This document shows positions 6,441-15,728 of a stretch of DNA of 64,000 nt, piece by piece. This DNA is from Engelhardtia mirabilis. GTDB lineage: Bacteria > Planctomycetota > UBA1135 > GCA-002686595. The notes beneath the pieces were generated by a model that worked only from the letters and a program-made list of their open reading frames with translations, did not search any database and had not been told where the DNA came from. Location: assembly GCF_007748095.1 (NCBI RefSeq), contig NZ_CP036287.1:6835823-6899822 (forward strand). Direction: 5' to 3'. Within the stretch, counting starts at the first letter, position 1, and each line of letters begins with the position of its first letter. A program made the position numbers and the translations under genes.

Positions 6441-9341
6441 ATGAAACACCGCACCACCGCACTTGCAGCGAGCGTGCTCGCCTTTGGAGCGACCTACGTG
6501 TCGGCCCAGACCCAGGCACACGCAGTTCTCGTCGACCCGAACAACTCGGACCTCGTCTGGACGGTCAACCACGACAACGACTCGGTCTCCCAGGTCAACG
6601 TCGCCACCGGCGCCGTGGTCGCGGAGATCGCGGTCGGGGCCCAGCCCAACCACCTGGCCTTCAACGCCGCGGGCACCAAGCTGCTGGTGGTCAACCGGCG
6701 CGGGAACGTGCCGCTCACGACCAACTTCGTGACGCCCTTCACCGGCGCCGAGATCCGCGGCAGCATCAGCGTGATCGACGTGGCCACCAAGACCGTCGAA
6801 TCCTTGCTGACCGACGTGGGCACCGAGCCCTACGGCATCGCCCTGTCGCCCAACGGCAAGTTCTTCGTCGTCACCGCCTTCCGCTCCAGCGAAGTGCTGC
6901 TGCTCGACGCGACGACCTACGCCGAGCTGGCTCGCCACGAGTACGACGACGACCTCAGTCACATCGCCCCGGGCAAGACCATCGACCAGATCGACACGGA
7001 CTTCGACGGGGTGCCGGACCTGGCCAACCCGCGTCTGTTCTCGGTCACCGCGGACTCGGCGAAGATCTACGTCACCCACTGGAAGTCGCCGTGGATCTCG
7101 ATCCTCGACGTGACCCTCGACGGCTCGGGTGTCCCGACCGCCGTGGCCGAGGGCGGTCGCATCAACCAGGACGACTACGACCTGCACCCGATCAACAACC
7201 CGATCCCGAACCACACGGTCGCGAGTCAGGGTGACCCGACCTTCTCGGACGACATCGCGATCTCGCCCGACGGCACCCGCGCGCTCGTTCCGCAGGTCCT
7301 GCTGAACATCAACTTCGACACCACCCACGACTTCGCGGGTGCGATCGCGGGGGCCTTCGCCAACCGCGTGTACCCCTCGCTGACGATGCTCGACCTCGTC
7401 ACCGGGAGCTACAACGCCCCCGGTGACGCGTCGAATCGTCTGCACCACGAGCTGACCGACACGCTGACCCCGGCCAAGTACGTGCCCTTCGGCGGCCAAG
7501 GCCGCAGCATCGGCGGGGGCATCGTGACCCTCGGCGGCTCCGGCTCGCCGGTCCTCGGCGGTTCGGCCGACTTCGTGCTCAGCGGCGTCAACGGCGCCGG
7601 CGTGCTCGGCTTCGTCTGGTACGGCATCGAGACCAACATCCCGGTGCCGCCCCTGGGCACCCTGCTGGTCGACCTGCAGGGCTCGATCGCGATGAGCGCG
7701 AGCGTCGGTGACCAGTGGGCCGGCTCGATCGCCATCCCGAACTCGCCGGTGCTCGACGGCCAGGTCGTCTCCTTCCAGGGCGCGACCTTCAACACCAACA
7801 ACGGTGACATCGGCCTCTCGAACGGCGTCCGCGTGGTGCTCGGCACCACCGGCACGGGCCTGAACAAGATGGGCTACCGCGCCGGCCAGCCCTACCGCGC
7901 CGACTACAACGCGGCCGGTGACAAGGTCCTGATGCTGAACCAGGGCTCCGAGGACGTCTTCCTCTACGACGTCAACGGTTCGGACATGACCCTGCAGACG
8001 GTCTTCCCGCCCCGTCACGGCCACGTGGAGCGCACGCCGCTCGACCTGACCACCGCGATCGGCGACATGCCGATCGGCTGGACGGTCGTGCCGGACCCGG
8101 CCACCAGCAACGACGACGCGCTGATCTACATCCAGAACGAGGTCACCACCTCGCTCAGCGTGTTGCGCGTCGACTACGCCACCGGCGTGATCACCAAGGA
8201 GGCCGACCAGATCGTCACGATCACCGGCCCCGACCAGAAGACCGTCAGCGAGCGCATCGGCCAGGAGCTGTTCCACGACGCCTCCCGCGCCCAGACCACC
8301 GGCAACTTCAACAACTCCTGCTACTCCTGCCACGCTGAAGGTGGTGAGGACGGCAAGAGCTGGGACCGCCCCGCCGGCCCGCGTACGACCATGCCGGTCT
8401 ACGGTGGCCCCCTGGGCTCCGGTCTGCTGCTCTGGAAGGGCGTCCGCGTCAACCTGGGCGAGACCGGCCCGATGTTCGGCGGCGAGAACGGCGGCACGGG
8501 CATCATGAGTGACGTCGAGCAGCAAGGCCTGATCGACTACCACAAGGTCATCCCGTTCCCCCTGAACCCGAACCTCGATCCGGTCACCGGCGACCTGACG
8601 TCGCTGGCGGCCTACGGTCAGGACCTGTTCTTCGGGACCAACGACACGGGCCTCAACCCGACCCAGCGCGCGGCCGGCTGTATCGCCTGTCACCCGAAGG
8701 CCGACGCCGTCAACGGCAGCACGCGCCTGTTCACCGCTGACTTCCTCGACCCGATCTACACCGACGGTCTGGAGTTCGGCTACGTCCACGACGACAACTG
8801 CCTCAACCTGCAGGAGAACATCGCGCAGCTCAACATCCGCGCGGTCAACTCCCAGGTGAACGGCGACGAGGATCTGGACGGCTTCCCCGACTTCGACCGC
8901 AACCTCGACGGTTACTCGGACATCGAGGGTTACACCCCGATCCACCCGGACTCGGACGACAACTTCGAGCGGGACGACCCGAACAGCTACCCCTGCCCCC
9001 TGGATCCGTTCTTCGACCCGCTCGGGCCGAAGAAGGTCTTCAACCGCAAGCTGAAGCTGTTCTCGATTCCGACCAAGCTCGCGGTCTTCCACACCTACCC
9101 GTACATGCACGACAACTCGCTCGTGTCGCTGCGGGCGATCGTCGACCCGGACTCGCAGATGAACGATCCGGTCTACGGCAGTGCGAACTACCCGACCACC
9201 TTCAAGTGGTTCAACGAGTTCCACGACATCCGCGGCCACGAGGACATCGTTCCCCAGGCCTCGAAGGTCCAAGTCTCCCTGGTCAGCACCGACAAGGACG
9301 CCGACATCGAGGCGATCCTGGCCTTCATCTCGAGCCTGTGA
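6441..9341 (+). CDS. Secreted YVTN beta-propeller protein with two CXXCH heme motifs
   Basis: A 966-residue exported protein with a signal peptide (MKHRTTALAASVLAFGATYVSAQ). Residues ~30-330 contain propeller repeats of the YVTN/lactonase-like kind ('SVIDVATKTVES', 'YGIALSPNGKFFVV', 'ILDVTLDGSG'). The C-terminal third carries two covalent heme sites, CYSCH (627-631) and CIACH (747-751), arranged as in di-heme cytochrome c peroxidase/MauG-like proteins. Two Asp-rich Ca2+-binding-like stretches are seen, 'DTDFDGVPD' and 'DEDLDGFPDFDRNLDGYSD'. A role in periplasmic or surface electron transfer is likely; the substrate cannot be read from the sequence. It is monocistronic, followed by a strong hairpin at 9387-9425. 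Confidence 0.85.
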   Translation: MKHRTTALAASVLAFGATYVSAQTQAHAVLVDPNNSDLVWTVNHDNDSVSQVNVATGAVVAEIAVGAQPNHLAFNAAGTKLLVVNRRGNVPLTTNFVTPFTGAEIRGSISVIDVATKTVESLLTDVGTEPYGIALSPNGKFFVVTAFRSSEVLLLDATTYAELARHEYDDDLSHIAPGKTIDQIDTDFDGVPDLANPRLFSVTADSAKIYVTHWKSPWISILDVTLDGSGVPTAVAEGGRINQDDYDLHPINNPIPNHTVASQGDPTFSDDIAISPDGTRALVPQVLLNINFDTTHDFAGAIAGAFANRVYPSLTMLDLVTGSYNAPGDASNRLHHELTDTLTPAKYVPFGGQGRSIGGGIVTLGGSGSPVLGGSADFVLSGVNGAGVLGFVWYGIETNIPVPPLGTLLVDLQGSIAMSASVGDQWAGSIAIPNSPVLDGQVVSFQGATFNTNNGDIGLSNGVRVVLGTTGTGLNKMGYRAGQPYRADYNAAGDKVLMLNQGSEDVFLYDVNGSDMTLQTVFPPRHGHVERTPLDLTTAIGDMPIGWTVVPDPATSNDDALIYIQNEVTTSLSVLRVDYATGVITKEADQIVTITGPDQKTVSERIGQELFHDASRAQTTGNFNNSCYSCHAEGGEDGKSWDRPAGPRTTMPVYGGPLGSGLLLWKGVRVNLGETGPMFGGENGGTGIMSDVEQQGLIDYHKVIPFPLNPNLDPVTGDLTSLAAYGQDLFFGTNDTGLNPTQRAAGCIACHPKADAVNGSTRLFTADFLDPIYTDGLEFGYVHDDNCLNLQENIAQLNIRAVNSQVNGDEDLDGFPDFDRNLDGYSDIEGYTPIHPDSDDNFERDDPNSYPCPLDPFFDPLGPKKVFNRKLKLFSIPTKLAVFHTYPYMHDNSLVSLRAIVDPDSQMNDPVYGSANYPTTFKWFNEFHDIRGHEDIVPQASKVQVSLVSTDKDADIEAILAFISSL

Positions 9342-9386
9342 TCAAGGGGGCTTGACCCCACACGACTCGGGCTTCGGCCCCCAGCG

Positions 9387-9425
9387 CAGCGGCCCCCGCG
9401 ATCCTCACGATCGCGGGGGCCGCTG
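9387..9425. terminator. Bidirectional terminator between convergent genes
   Basis: A 16-bp perfect stem, CAGCGGCCCCCGCGAT (9387-9402) with its complement (9410-9425), around a seven-base loop. It lies 46 bases after the heme-protein stop and 38 bases beyond the rpiA stop on the other strand. It probably ends both transcripts, although no long T tract follows. Confidence 0.7.
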
Positions 9426-9462
9426 CCGTTCGGGCGGGGCCCGCATGCGAGGTCAGGGCCGC

Positions 9463-10149
9463 TCAGCCCTTCTCGCGCACCTCGACCGTGCCGTCGTCGT
9501 CGGCGATCACCACGGCGTCGGCCAGGCCCAGGAAGAGCCCACACTCGACAACTCCCGGGGTCGCCGCCAGGGTCAACTCGAGTGCCTCCGGGTCTTCGAT
9601 GCCGCCCTCGAAGTGGACGTCGAGCACGGCGTTGCCGTTGTCGGTGCGGTACTCGCCCCCACCGGCCGCCTGCCGCTCGCGCGGCTCGCCGCCCAGCCGA
9701 GCGATCTGTCGCGCCACCACCGGCAGGGCGAAGGGCACCACCTCCACCGGCAGGTCGAAGGTCGTCCCGAGCCGCTCCACGACCTTGTCGCGGCCTACGA
9801 CGATGACCTCGCGCCGACTGATCGAAGCCACGACCTTCTCGCGCAGCAGTGCACCGCCGCCGCCCTTGATCATCCGGTACTCGGCGTCGATCTCGTCGGC
9901 GCCGTCGACGGTGAAGTCGAGCAGATCCACCTCGTCGAGACCGACCAGGGGGATGCCGAGCTCGCGCGCCACGGTCTCGGTGTCGATCGAGGTCGGCACC
10001 CCGCGCACCTCGAGGCCCTCGTCGCGAATGCGCTCCGCGAGCCGCTCCAGGAAGAAGCGCACCGTGGATCCGGTCCCCAGGCCGAGGGTCGAGCGATCGG
10101 GAACGAGGTCGGCTGCACGGCGGCCGGCGGCGAGTTTGGCCTGGCTCAT
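9463..10149 (-). CDS. rpiA: Ribose-5-phosphate isomerase A
   Basis: A 228-residue RpiA that interconverts ribose 5-phosphate and ribulose 5-phosphate in the non-oxidative pentose phosphate pathway; cytosolic. Hallmarks are all present: the phosphate-binding loop GLGTGST (23-29), DGADE with the catalytic aspartate (82-86), KGGGGALLREK with the active-site lysine (95-105), and 'EYRTDNGNAV' near the C-terminus. Length is typical. The ATG start (complement of 10147-10149) is preceded by G/C-rich sequence without a strong ribosome-binding site. It is single, convergent with the heme protein and divergent from feoA. Confidence 0.97.
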   Translation of the reverse strand: MSQAKLAAGRRAADLVPDRSTLGLGTGSTVRFFLERLAERIRDEGLEVRGVPTSIDTETVARELGIPLVGLDEVDLLDFTVDGADEIDAEYRMIKGGGGALLREKVVASISRREVIVVGRDKVVERLGTTFDLPVEVVPFALPVVARQIARLGGEPRERQAAGGGEYRTDNGNAVLDVHFEGGIEDPEALELTLAATPGVVECGLFLGLADAVVIADDDGTVEVREKG

Positions 10150-10270
10150 GGGGGCTTGTTCGGAGGGAGGCGCTCGTCGCGCCCGGACTGGGTCGGATCG
10201 ATCGAGAGGGGCCGCGATTGTTTAGGGGCGTCGGAGCCCAGACAAGCGCCCTGCGCGCCGATGAAAGGGC

Positions 10271-10276
10271 TATACT
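10271..10276 (+). promoter_or_regulatory. Possible -10 element upstream of feoAB
   Basis: TATACT lies ~155 bases before the feoA start in the rpiA-feoA divergent region. No clear -35 sits at 17 bases. I could not recognise a Fur or DtxR operator here, though iron regulation would be expected for feoAB. Confidence 0.3.
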
Positions 10277-10431
10277 CCCCCCTCTTTGCGACCGAATCTC
10301 ATTTAGGCCGGCAGCGCGAGCGAACCTGCCCTGCGAGAACCCTCCCCGCCCGGGCCCACCAACCCCCGCCCCTCCGCCCCGTGGACCGCGCGGAACGACC
10401 ACCGGTTACGCCTCCAACCCCGATTCTTCAC

Positions 10432-10665
10432 TTGGTCACCACCACCCTCGATCAGCTTCGTCCCGGACAGGGCGGTCGCCTCGTCAGCCTCGGCGGCGAG
10501 CGGCTGTTCCGACGTCGGTTGATGGAGTTGGGCCTCTTGCCGGGCTCGCGCGTCTCGGTCGTGCGCGCGGCGCCCTTGGGTGGAGTCCTGGAGCTGGAGG
10601 TGCGCGGTTCGCTGCTCAGCGTGCGGATGTCCGATGCCGCAATCCTCTCGGTCGAGGTGAGCTGA
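10432..10665 (+). CDS. feoA: Ferrous iron transport protein FeoA
   Basis: A small SH3-like protein of about 77 residues, the normal FeoA size. FeoA is a cytosolic partner that modulates the FeoB ferrous-iron transporter. 'LMELGLLPGSRVSVVRAAPLGG' (split here: LMELGLLPGS, then VSVVRAAPLG) and the terminal 'LSVRMSDAAILSVEV' match the family. The frame is open for ~1.2 kb upstream because it shadows rpiA. I take TTG at 10432 as start since it gives the canonical length; GTG at 10381 would add 17 residues. It lies 13 bases before feoB, so the two are co-transcribed. Confidence 0.88.
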   Translation: MVTTTLDQLRPGQGGRLVSLGGERLFRRRLMELGLLPGSRVSVVRAAPLGGVLELEVRGSLLSVRMSDAAILSVEVS

Positions 10666-10678
10666 GGCTCGTCGAGCT

Positions 10679-12910
10679 TTGATCCAAGCCTCTACTCCTC
10701 CGCCCCTGGTGGCCCTGGCGGGTAATCCGAATACCGGCAAGACGGCGCTGTTCAACCGCCTCACGGGCGCGCGGGCCAAGGTGGGCAACTATCCGGGCAT
10801 CACCGTGGATCGCCACGAAGGGCTGGTCCGGCTCGGCAGCGAAGGCCGTGTGGCGCGGCTGCTCGACGTGCCGGGCAGCTACTCCCTGTCGGCGCGTTCG
10901 GAAGAGGAACGCATCGCCGTGCGCGCCATTGCCGGGCTCGAGGGCGAGGAGCGTCCGGGGGCCGTGGTGCTGGTGCTGGACGGCACCCAACTCGGCCGCA
11001 ACCTCTACTTCGCGCTGCAGGTGATCGAACTCGACCTGCCGACAGTGGTCGCAGTCAACCTGACCGACGTGCTCGCCAAGGAAGGCCGCGTCTTCGACGT
11101 GCAGCGCCTTCGGCGCGCCCTGGGCGTGCCGGTGGTGGCCCTCTCGGCGCGCAGTGGCGAGGGTGTCGACGACCTGCGCGCGGCTCTGGCGGGGGTGCTG
11201 GACGGCGAGCCCGAGGCGCGGCCCGGTTGGCGCTGGGAGCCCGGCACCGACGCCCTGCGCCGGGACGTGGACGAAGTCCACGCGGCCCTGCCCCCCACCT
11301 GGCGCGACGGGAACCCGCGTCGCGAGCGAGCCCTGGCCGTTTGGGCCCTGCTCTCCCTCGACGAGGGGGACGAGCTGCGCGGCATCGACGGACGCCTGCG
11401 CGCCGCGGCGTCGGCCGCCCACGAGCGGGCCAGCGTCGAGGGTCGCTCGATCGACGAGGAGGTCGTCGCCGGGCGCTATGGCTGGATCGAGGAGCACACC
11501 GCTGGCGTCGTCACCGCGCGGGCATCGGCGCGTGACAGTTTCACGAGCGCGATCGACCGGGTGCTGCTCTCGCCGCTCCTGGGCTTCCCGATCTTCCTGG
11601 CCCTGATGACGATCGTCTTCCAGGCGCTCTTCGCCTGGGCCGACCCGGCCATCGGCGCGATCGAGTCGCTCTTCGCGTGGCTCGGAGGGGTGGTCGGCCC
11701 GGCCCTGCCCGAGGGCTTCCTACGCAGCTTCGTGGTCGACGGCCTGATCGCCGGCGTGGGCGGTGTGCTCGTCTTCCTGCCCCAGATTCTGCTCCTGTTC
11801 CTGTTCGTGGCGGTGATGGAGGACACGGGCTACATGGCTCGGGTGGCCTTCCTGATGGACCGCATCATGAAGGCCTGTGGCCTGCACGGGCGCGCCTTCG
11901 TGCCCATGATGAGCGGCTTCGCCTGCGCGATCCCGGCCGTGATGGCCACGCGCACCATCGAGCGCGAGCGCGACCGCCTGCTGACGATGATGGTCGTGCC
12001 GCTGATGACCTGCTCGGCGCGGCTGCCGGTCTACACCCTCTTGATCGCGGCCCTGTACCCGCCCGGCAGGGGCGATTCGTTCCAGCAGGGGCTGATCATG
12101 GCGGGCATGTACCTGTTCGCCACGGTGGTGGCCCTGATCGCGACCGCCGTGCTGAGCCGCACGGTCTTCGCGGGCGTGAACCCGCCGCTGCTGCTCGAGA
12201 TGCCCGCTTACCGCATGCCCCAACTGCTCGGGGTCCTGCGCACCATGTGGGAGCGCAGCACGATCTTCGTGCGCGAGGCGGGCACGGTGATCCTGGTCGC
12301 CACGATCACCCTGTGGGCCCTGCTGAGCTTCCCGGCGGATCCCGAGCTAGGGCCCGAGCTCGCGGGACGCCTCGGCGCGGCCGAGGCGTCCGTGGACAAC
12401 GCGCGGAGTGGGGCTGCACCCGATCCAGCCGCGCTCGAGTCCGCCGAACAACGCCTGGCCAAGGTCGAAGCGGAGATCTCGAGCCTGCAGCTCAACGAGA
12501 GCTACGCGGGTCGCCTGGGCCGCGGGATCGAGCCCGCGATCGCGCCCCTGGGCTTCGACTGGAAGATCGGCGTGGGCCTGATCGGCTCCTTCGCCGCGCG
12601 CGAGGTCTTCGTCAGCACCATGGCCATCGTCTACGGGCTCGAGGACGACGGCGAGGACACCGCGACTTTCCGCCAACGCCTCTCCTCCGAGAAGCGACCG
12701 GACGGCAGCAAGGTCTTCACGCCCCTGGTGTGCGTCTCGCTGATGGTCTTCTTCGCCCTGGCTGCCCAGTGCATGAGCACCATCGCGGTGGTCAAGCGCG
12801 AGACCAAGAGCTGGCGCTGGCCCCTGTTCATGCTCAGCTACATGACCGTGCTGGCCTGGGTCGGCAGCTTCACCGTCTACCAGGGCGGCAGGCTGCTGGG
12901 CTTCGAGTAG
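10679..12910 (+). CDS. feoB: Ferrous iron transporter FeoB
   Basis: A 743-residue GTP-dependent inner-membrane Fe(II) permease. The N-terminal G domain shows G1 GNPNTGKT (15-22), the G2 region 'VGNYPGITVD' (35-44), G3 DVPG (63-66) and a G4-like NLTD. The helical cytosolic spacer follows, then the polytopic domain with Gate motifs: 'MARVAFLMDRIMKACGLHGR' and 'PLMTCSARLPVY'. The second half has the usual 'FAAREVFVSTMAIVYG'. A charged ~70-residue cytosolic loop (~residues 555-620) with coiled-coil character separates late membrane segments. The TTG start at 10679 is inferred; no closer ATG exists before the G1 motif. Confidence 0.96.
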   Translation: MIQASTPPPLVALAGNPNTGKTALFNRLTGARAKVGNYPGITVDRHEGLVRLGSEGRVARLLDVPGSYSLSARSEEERIAVRAIAGLEGEERPGAVVLVLDGTQLGRNLYFALQVIELDLPTVVAVNLTDVLAKEGRVFDVQRLRRALGVPVVALSARSGEGVDDLRAALAGVLDGEPEARPGWRWEPGTDALRRDVDEVHAALPPTWRDGNPRRERALAVWALLSLDEGDELRGIDGRLRAAASAAHERASVEGRSIDEEVVAGRYGWIEEHTAGVVTARASARDSFTSAIDRVLLSPLLGFPIFLALMTIVFQALFAWADPAIGAIESLFAWLGGVVGPALPEGFLRSFVVDGLIAGVGGVLVFLPQILLLFLFVAVMEDTGYMARVAFLMDRIMKACGLHGRAFVPMMSGFACAIPAVMATRTIERERDRLLTMMVVPLMTCSARLPVYTLLIAALYPPGRGDSFQQGLIMAGMYLFATVVALIATAVLSRTVFAGVNPPLLLEMPAYRMPQLLGVLRTMWERSTIFVREAGTVILVATITLWALLSFPADPELGPELAGRLGAAEASVDNARSGAAPDPAALESAEQRLAKVEAEISSLQLNESYAGRLGRGIEPAIAPLGFDWKIGVGLIGSFAAREVFVSTMAIVYGLEDDGEDTATFRQRLSSEKRPDGSKVFTPLVCVSLMVFFALAAQCMSTIAVVKRETKSWRWPLFMLSYMTVLAWVGSFTVYQGGRLLGFE

Positions 12911-12944
12911 CACCGCCCGCGCGCCCCCGATCCATCTACGGACA

Positions 12945-12974
12945 GGAGCCGGCGCCGCTGCGCCCGCCGGCTCC
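12945..12974. terminator. Hairpin between feoB and dsbD
   Basis: GGAGCCGGC (12945-12953) pairs with GCCGGCTCC (12966-12974), loop 12 bases, 35 bases after the feoB stop and ~40 bases beyond the dsbD stop. It is a plausible shared terminator of convergent genes, but without a T tract. Confidence 0.5.
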
Positions 12975-13015
12975 CCATCGGGAGTCAGGCCACAGGATCG
13001 GGTGCCTACAGCCGC

Positions 13016-15526
13016 TCAGCTCCGTGCGTCTTGCAGGAACTGGGCGAATTTCTGAGCCGACATGTAGGGGCCCTCTCCCAAGCGCTCACCCGTGGCCGGG
13101 TCGACCACGACGTAGTAGGGATTGGCCACCGTGCCGGCCAGGTCTCGCTGCAGCCCCTGGATCCGGTCGATGTTGACCCGACCGTCGGTGTGCAGGCGCG
13201 CCTCGACGAAGTTGGGGACGAGTTCCGCGGCGACCGCCGCGCTGGGGAAGGTGAACTTCTCCATCTTGCGGCAGTTCACTCATGTGTGGCCGGTGAAGTT
13301 CACCAGCAGCAACTTGCCCTCCTGCCGCGCGAGGGCGAGGGCGCCGTCGTAATCGTCCTCGACGATCGTGTGGCCCTTCTGACGCGACTCTCCTGCGCCG
13401 CTCGAGGCGCCGGAGACCTCGTTGGCGATGCTGTGGCTGTAAGGCGGCACGATCGCGGTCATGATCGGATCGAGCATGCGGCCGCTCGCGCCGTAGCCCG
13501 AGTAGGTCGCGAGTAGCACGAAGCCGAGGCCCGCCAACATGCGGATCGGGCCGATCTCGCCGCTCTCGCCCTTGAGCTTGATGAAGCCCAGGACGAAGGC
13601 TCCCGCCACCGCGAAGATCGCCATCCACAGGGCCAGGAACAGCTCGCGCGAGAGCACGTTCAGACCCCAGACCAGGTCGGCGTTGGAGAAGAACTTGAAC
13701 GCCGCGGCGAGCTCGACGAACCCCAGGGCGACCTTGAGCGTGCCCATCCAAGCGCCGCTCTTGGGGATCGACGCCAGGCGGCCGGGGAGCAGCGACAGGA
13801 ACACGAAGGGCAGGGCGATGGTCAGCCCGAAGACCGCCATGCCGATCACCACGCGCCCCACGCCGCCCCCGCCGGTCGCGCCCACCGACAGGAGGCTGGC
13901 CACGAAGGGCGCGGTGCAGGTGAAGCTGGTGATCACCAGGGTCGCGCCCATCAGGAACACGCCGATCAGCCCGCCCTTGGTGGAGGCCTTGCCGGCGGCG
14001 TCCATCAGGAACCGCGGGGGGTTCATGTTGATCGCGCCGAACAGCACCAGGGCGAAGTAGAAGAACAGCAGGCCGATGATCGTGTTGAAGATCGGGTCCG
14101 TGGCCAGGGTGATGATCGGACCGCCGACCACCACGCCGATGAACACGAAGATGCCCACGATCCCGGCCCCGTAGGCGAGGGCCAGGGGCAGGACCTTGCC
14201 GCCCCGCGCATCAGCCTGCTTCGTGAAGAAGCTGATCGTGATCGGGATCATCGGGTAGGTGCACGGCATCAGGAGCGTGAACAGGCCCCAGAAGATCGCC
14301 AGGCCGAGGAAGGCCACGAGGCCGTCGTCGGGCGCTTGCTCGGGCGCCCCATCGGCGTCCGTGGGGCGGTCGCTCGCGGGGCTGCTCTCCGCGGCATCGC
14401 CGCTGGCGGAGCTGTCCGTGCCCGTGGGCGACTTCGCGGTCGCACGGGTCTGCAGCGCTGCGAACCCGGCGAAGAGCTCGTCCGAGCCCGCACCCGAGCC
14501 CCGGACCGTTGCCGCGAATGGCATGCAAACGCCGTCCTCCTCGCAGGTCAGGCCGTCGAGGGTGACCGTCACGTCTCCGGGCGCCGGGACGGACCTCCCC
14601 ACGTCGACGTGCCCCTCGATCAGCACGACCACCTGGCCCTCGTGACCCAGGATCCAGGTGTCGCGGCCGCCGTCGCCGAGGCCGGGCTGTTCGAAGCGAT
14701 GGGGCTCGGGGAAGACCGGCGCGCTCCACTCGACCCCCGGCGCCTCGATCTCGACCTTGGTCGGCTTGCCGACCGCGTCGGGCTGTCCCAGCTCGGTGTG
14801 GTAGAGGTGCCAGCCGTCCGCGATGTCGAGCACCAGCACCGCGCGCACCGAATCGTCGCCCGCGCTGCGAACGGAGAGCTGCGCCGCGACGATCTCGTCG
14901 TCGTCCGCGCCGCCGAGGCCGTCGAAGAAGCTGTCGAGGTCGAAGTCGTCCTCCTCCTCGACCTGGGCCTGGGGCGCCGCTGCGAGGAAGTCGGCGAAGT
15001 AGTTGTCAGGGCCGGCACCAGCGCCCGCGACGGTCTCGTTGTAGGGGATGCAAACCCCGTCGTCCTCGCAGGTCAGGCCCTTCAGCCGAGCGGTGACACC
15101 GGAGGGCAAGAGGCTCGCCGCGGGGTCGGCCAACACCCCGTCGACCTTCACCACCAGCTGGTCCGCGTGACCCTGGATGTAGGTGTCGCCGCCGTCCTCG
15201 CCCAGCCCGGCCTGGACGTAGCGGTGGGGCGTCGGGAACACCGGCGCGTCCCACGTGACCCCGGCGGCCTCGAGGGTCACCGTCGTCGGCATGCCGATCG
15301 CGTCCGGCGGGCCCAGGTCATCGTGGTAGAGGTGCCAGCCGGGATCGATCTCGAAGCGGACCACCGCGCGCACGCGCTCGCCCTCGCTGCGCACCCAGAG
15401 GGTCGCCTGTGCCTTCTGGTCGCCGCCCAGGCCGAATTGGGCTGCCGCTTCGGCTTCCGGAGACAGCAGAGTCAAGAGCGACAGCAGCACCAGCGGCACC
15501 GTCGCGAGGAGGCGGTTGAATGTCAT
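13016..15526 (-). CDS. dsbD: DsbD-like thiol:disulfide interchange protein, putative selenoprotein (Sec749)
   Basis: Read as one 836-residue protein with TGA at 13280-13282 decoded as selenocysteine. DsbD moves electrons from cytosolic thioredoxin through the membrane to periplasmic proteins. Seen in order: signal peptide; two copies of the nDsbD-type periplasmic domain, each with GLTCE-DGVC (Cys153/159 and Cys328/334); eight-helix membrane domain with 'MPCTYPMIPITISFF' and 'SFTCTAPFVASLL'; C-terminal thioredoxin domain (~715-836). Its redox motif reads FTGHT-U-VNC-RKME where relatives have FTGxTCxNCRxME, so TGA replaces exactly the first catalytic cysteine. The frame continues intact for 87 more codons with normal thioredoxin sequence ('NPYYVVVDPATGERLGEG'). 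A nonsense mutation is the alternative; conservation of the downstream part argues against it. Confidence 0.88.
13244..13282 (-). promoter_or_regulatory. TGA(Sec) codon and candidate SECIS fold in dsbD
   Basis: On the minus strand the TGA (13282-13280) is followed directly by GTGAACT (13279-13273), which pairs perfectly with AGTTCAC (13257-13251), loop 15 bases. An alternative hairpin, GAAG-TTCAC-CTTC with two outer G:C pairs past an A/C mismatch (13262-13244), puts its loop 24 bases after the TGA, inside the 16-37 range reported for bacterial SECIS elements. Which fold acts is unclear, and neither loop starts with the usual G. Confidence 0.5.
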
Positions 15527-15678
15527 CGATCGATTCGCGGGCCGGGGGGATTGGCTCGTCCGAGTACGGGCGCTGCGAGCGCCTGGGACGGCCGGCCTCG
15601 GATCGGGGATTCTACGACCCTCGCGGGGACATGACCGGCCGGAGACGGGCCCCGGACCCGCGCCGCGCGCGATGGCGT

Positions 15679-15684
15679 TAGGCT
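15679..15684 (+). promoter_or_regulatory. TAGGCT, possible -10 of the 15729 gene
   Basis: The same GTTTAGGCT/GTTAGGCT-type hexamer precedes the sigma-factor gene at 51918 and selW at 45051. No clear -35 is present at any of these. Weak evidence. Confidence 0.25.
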
Positions 15685-15728
15685 CCCACTCGGCCCCTGG
15701 TCCACGCTCCCGACTCCGGAGACTCCCG

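Noticed and set aside
6207..9272. A 1021-codon open frame on the minus strand
   Set aside because: It is the antisense shadow of the heme protein; its translation is Val/Asp/Gly-rich without domains.
9181..10431. Long upstream extension of the feoA frame
   Set aside because: It shadows rpiA; FeoA proteins are about 75 residues.
13280..13282. dsbD broken by a nonsense mutation (two genes)
   Set aside because: The part after the TGA continues the DsbD thioredoxin domain without any loss, the TGA replaces a catalytic cysteine exactly, and a second Sec-type gene with a clear SECIS lies in the same window.
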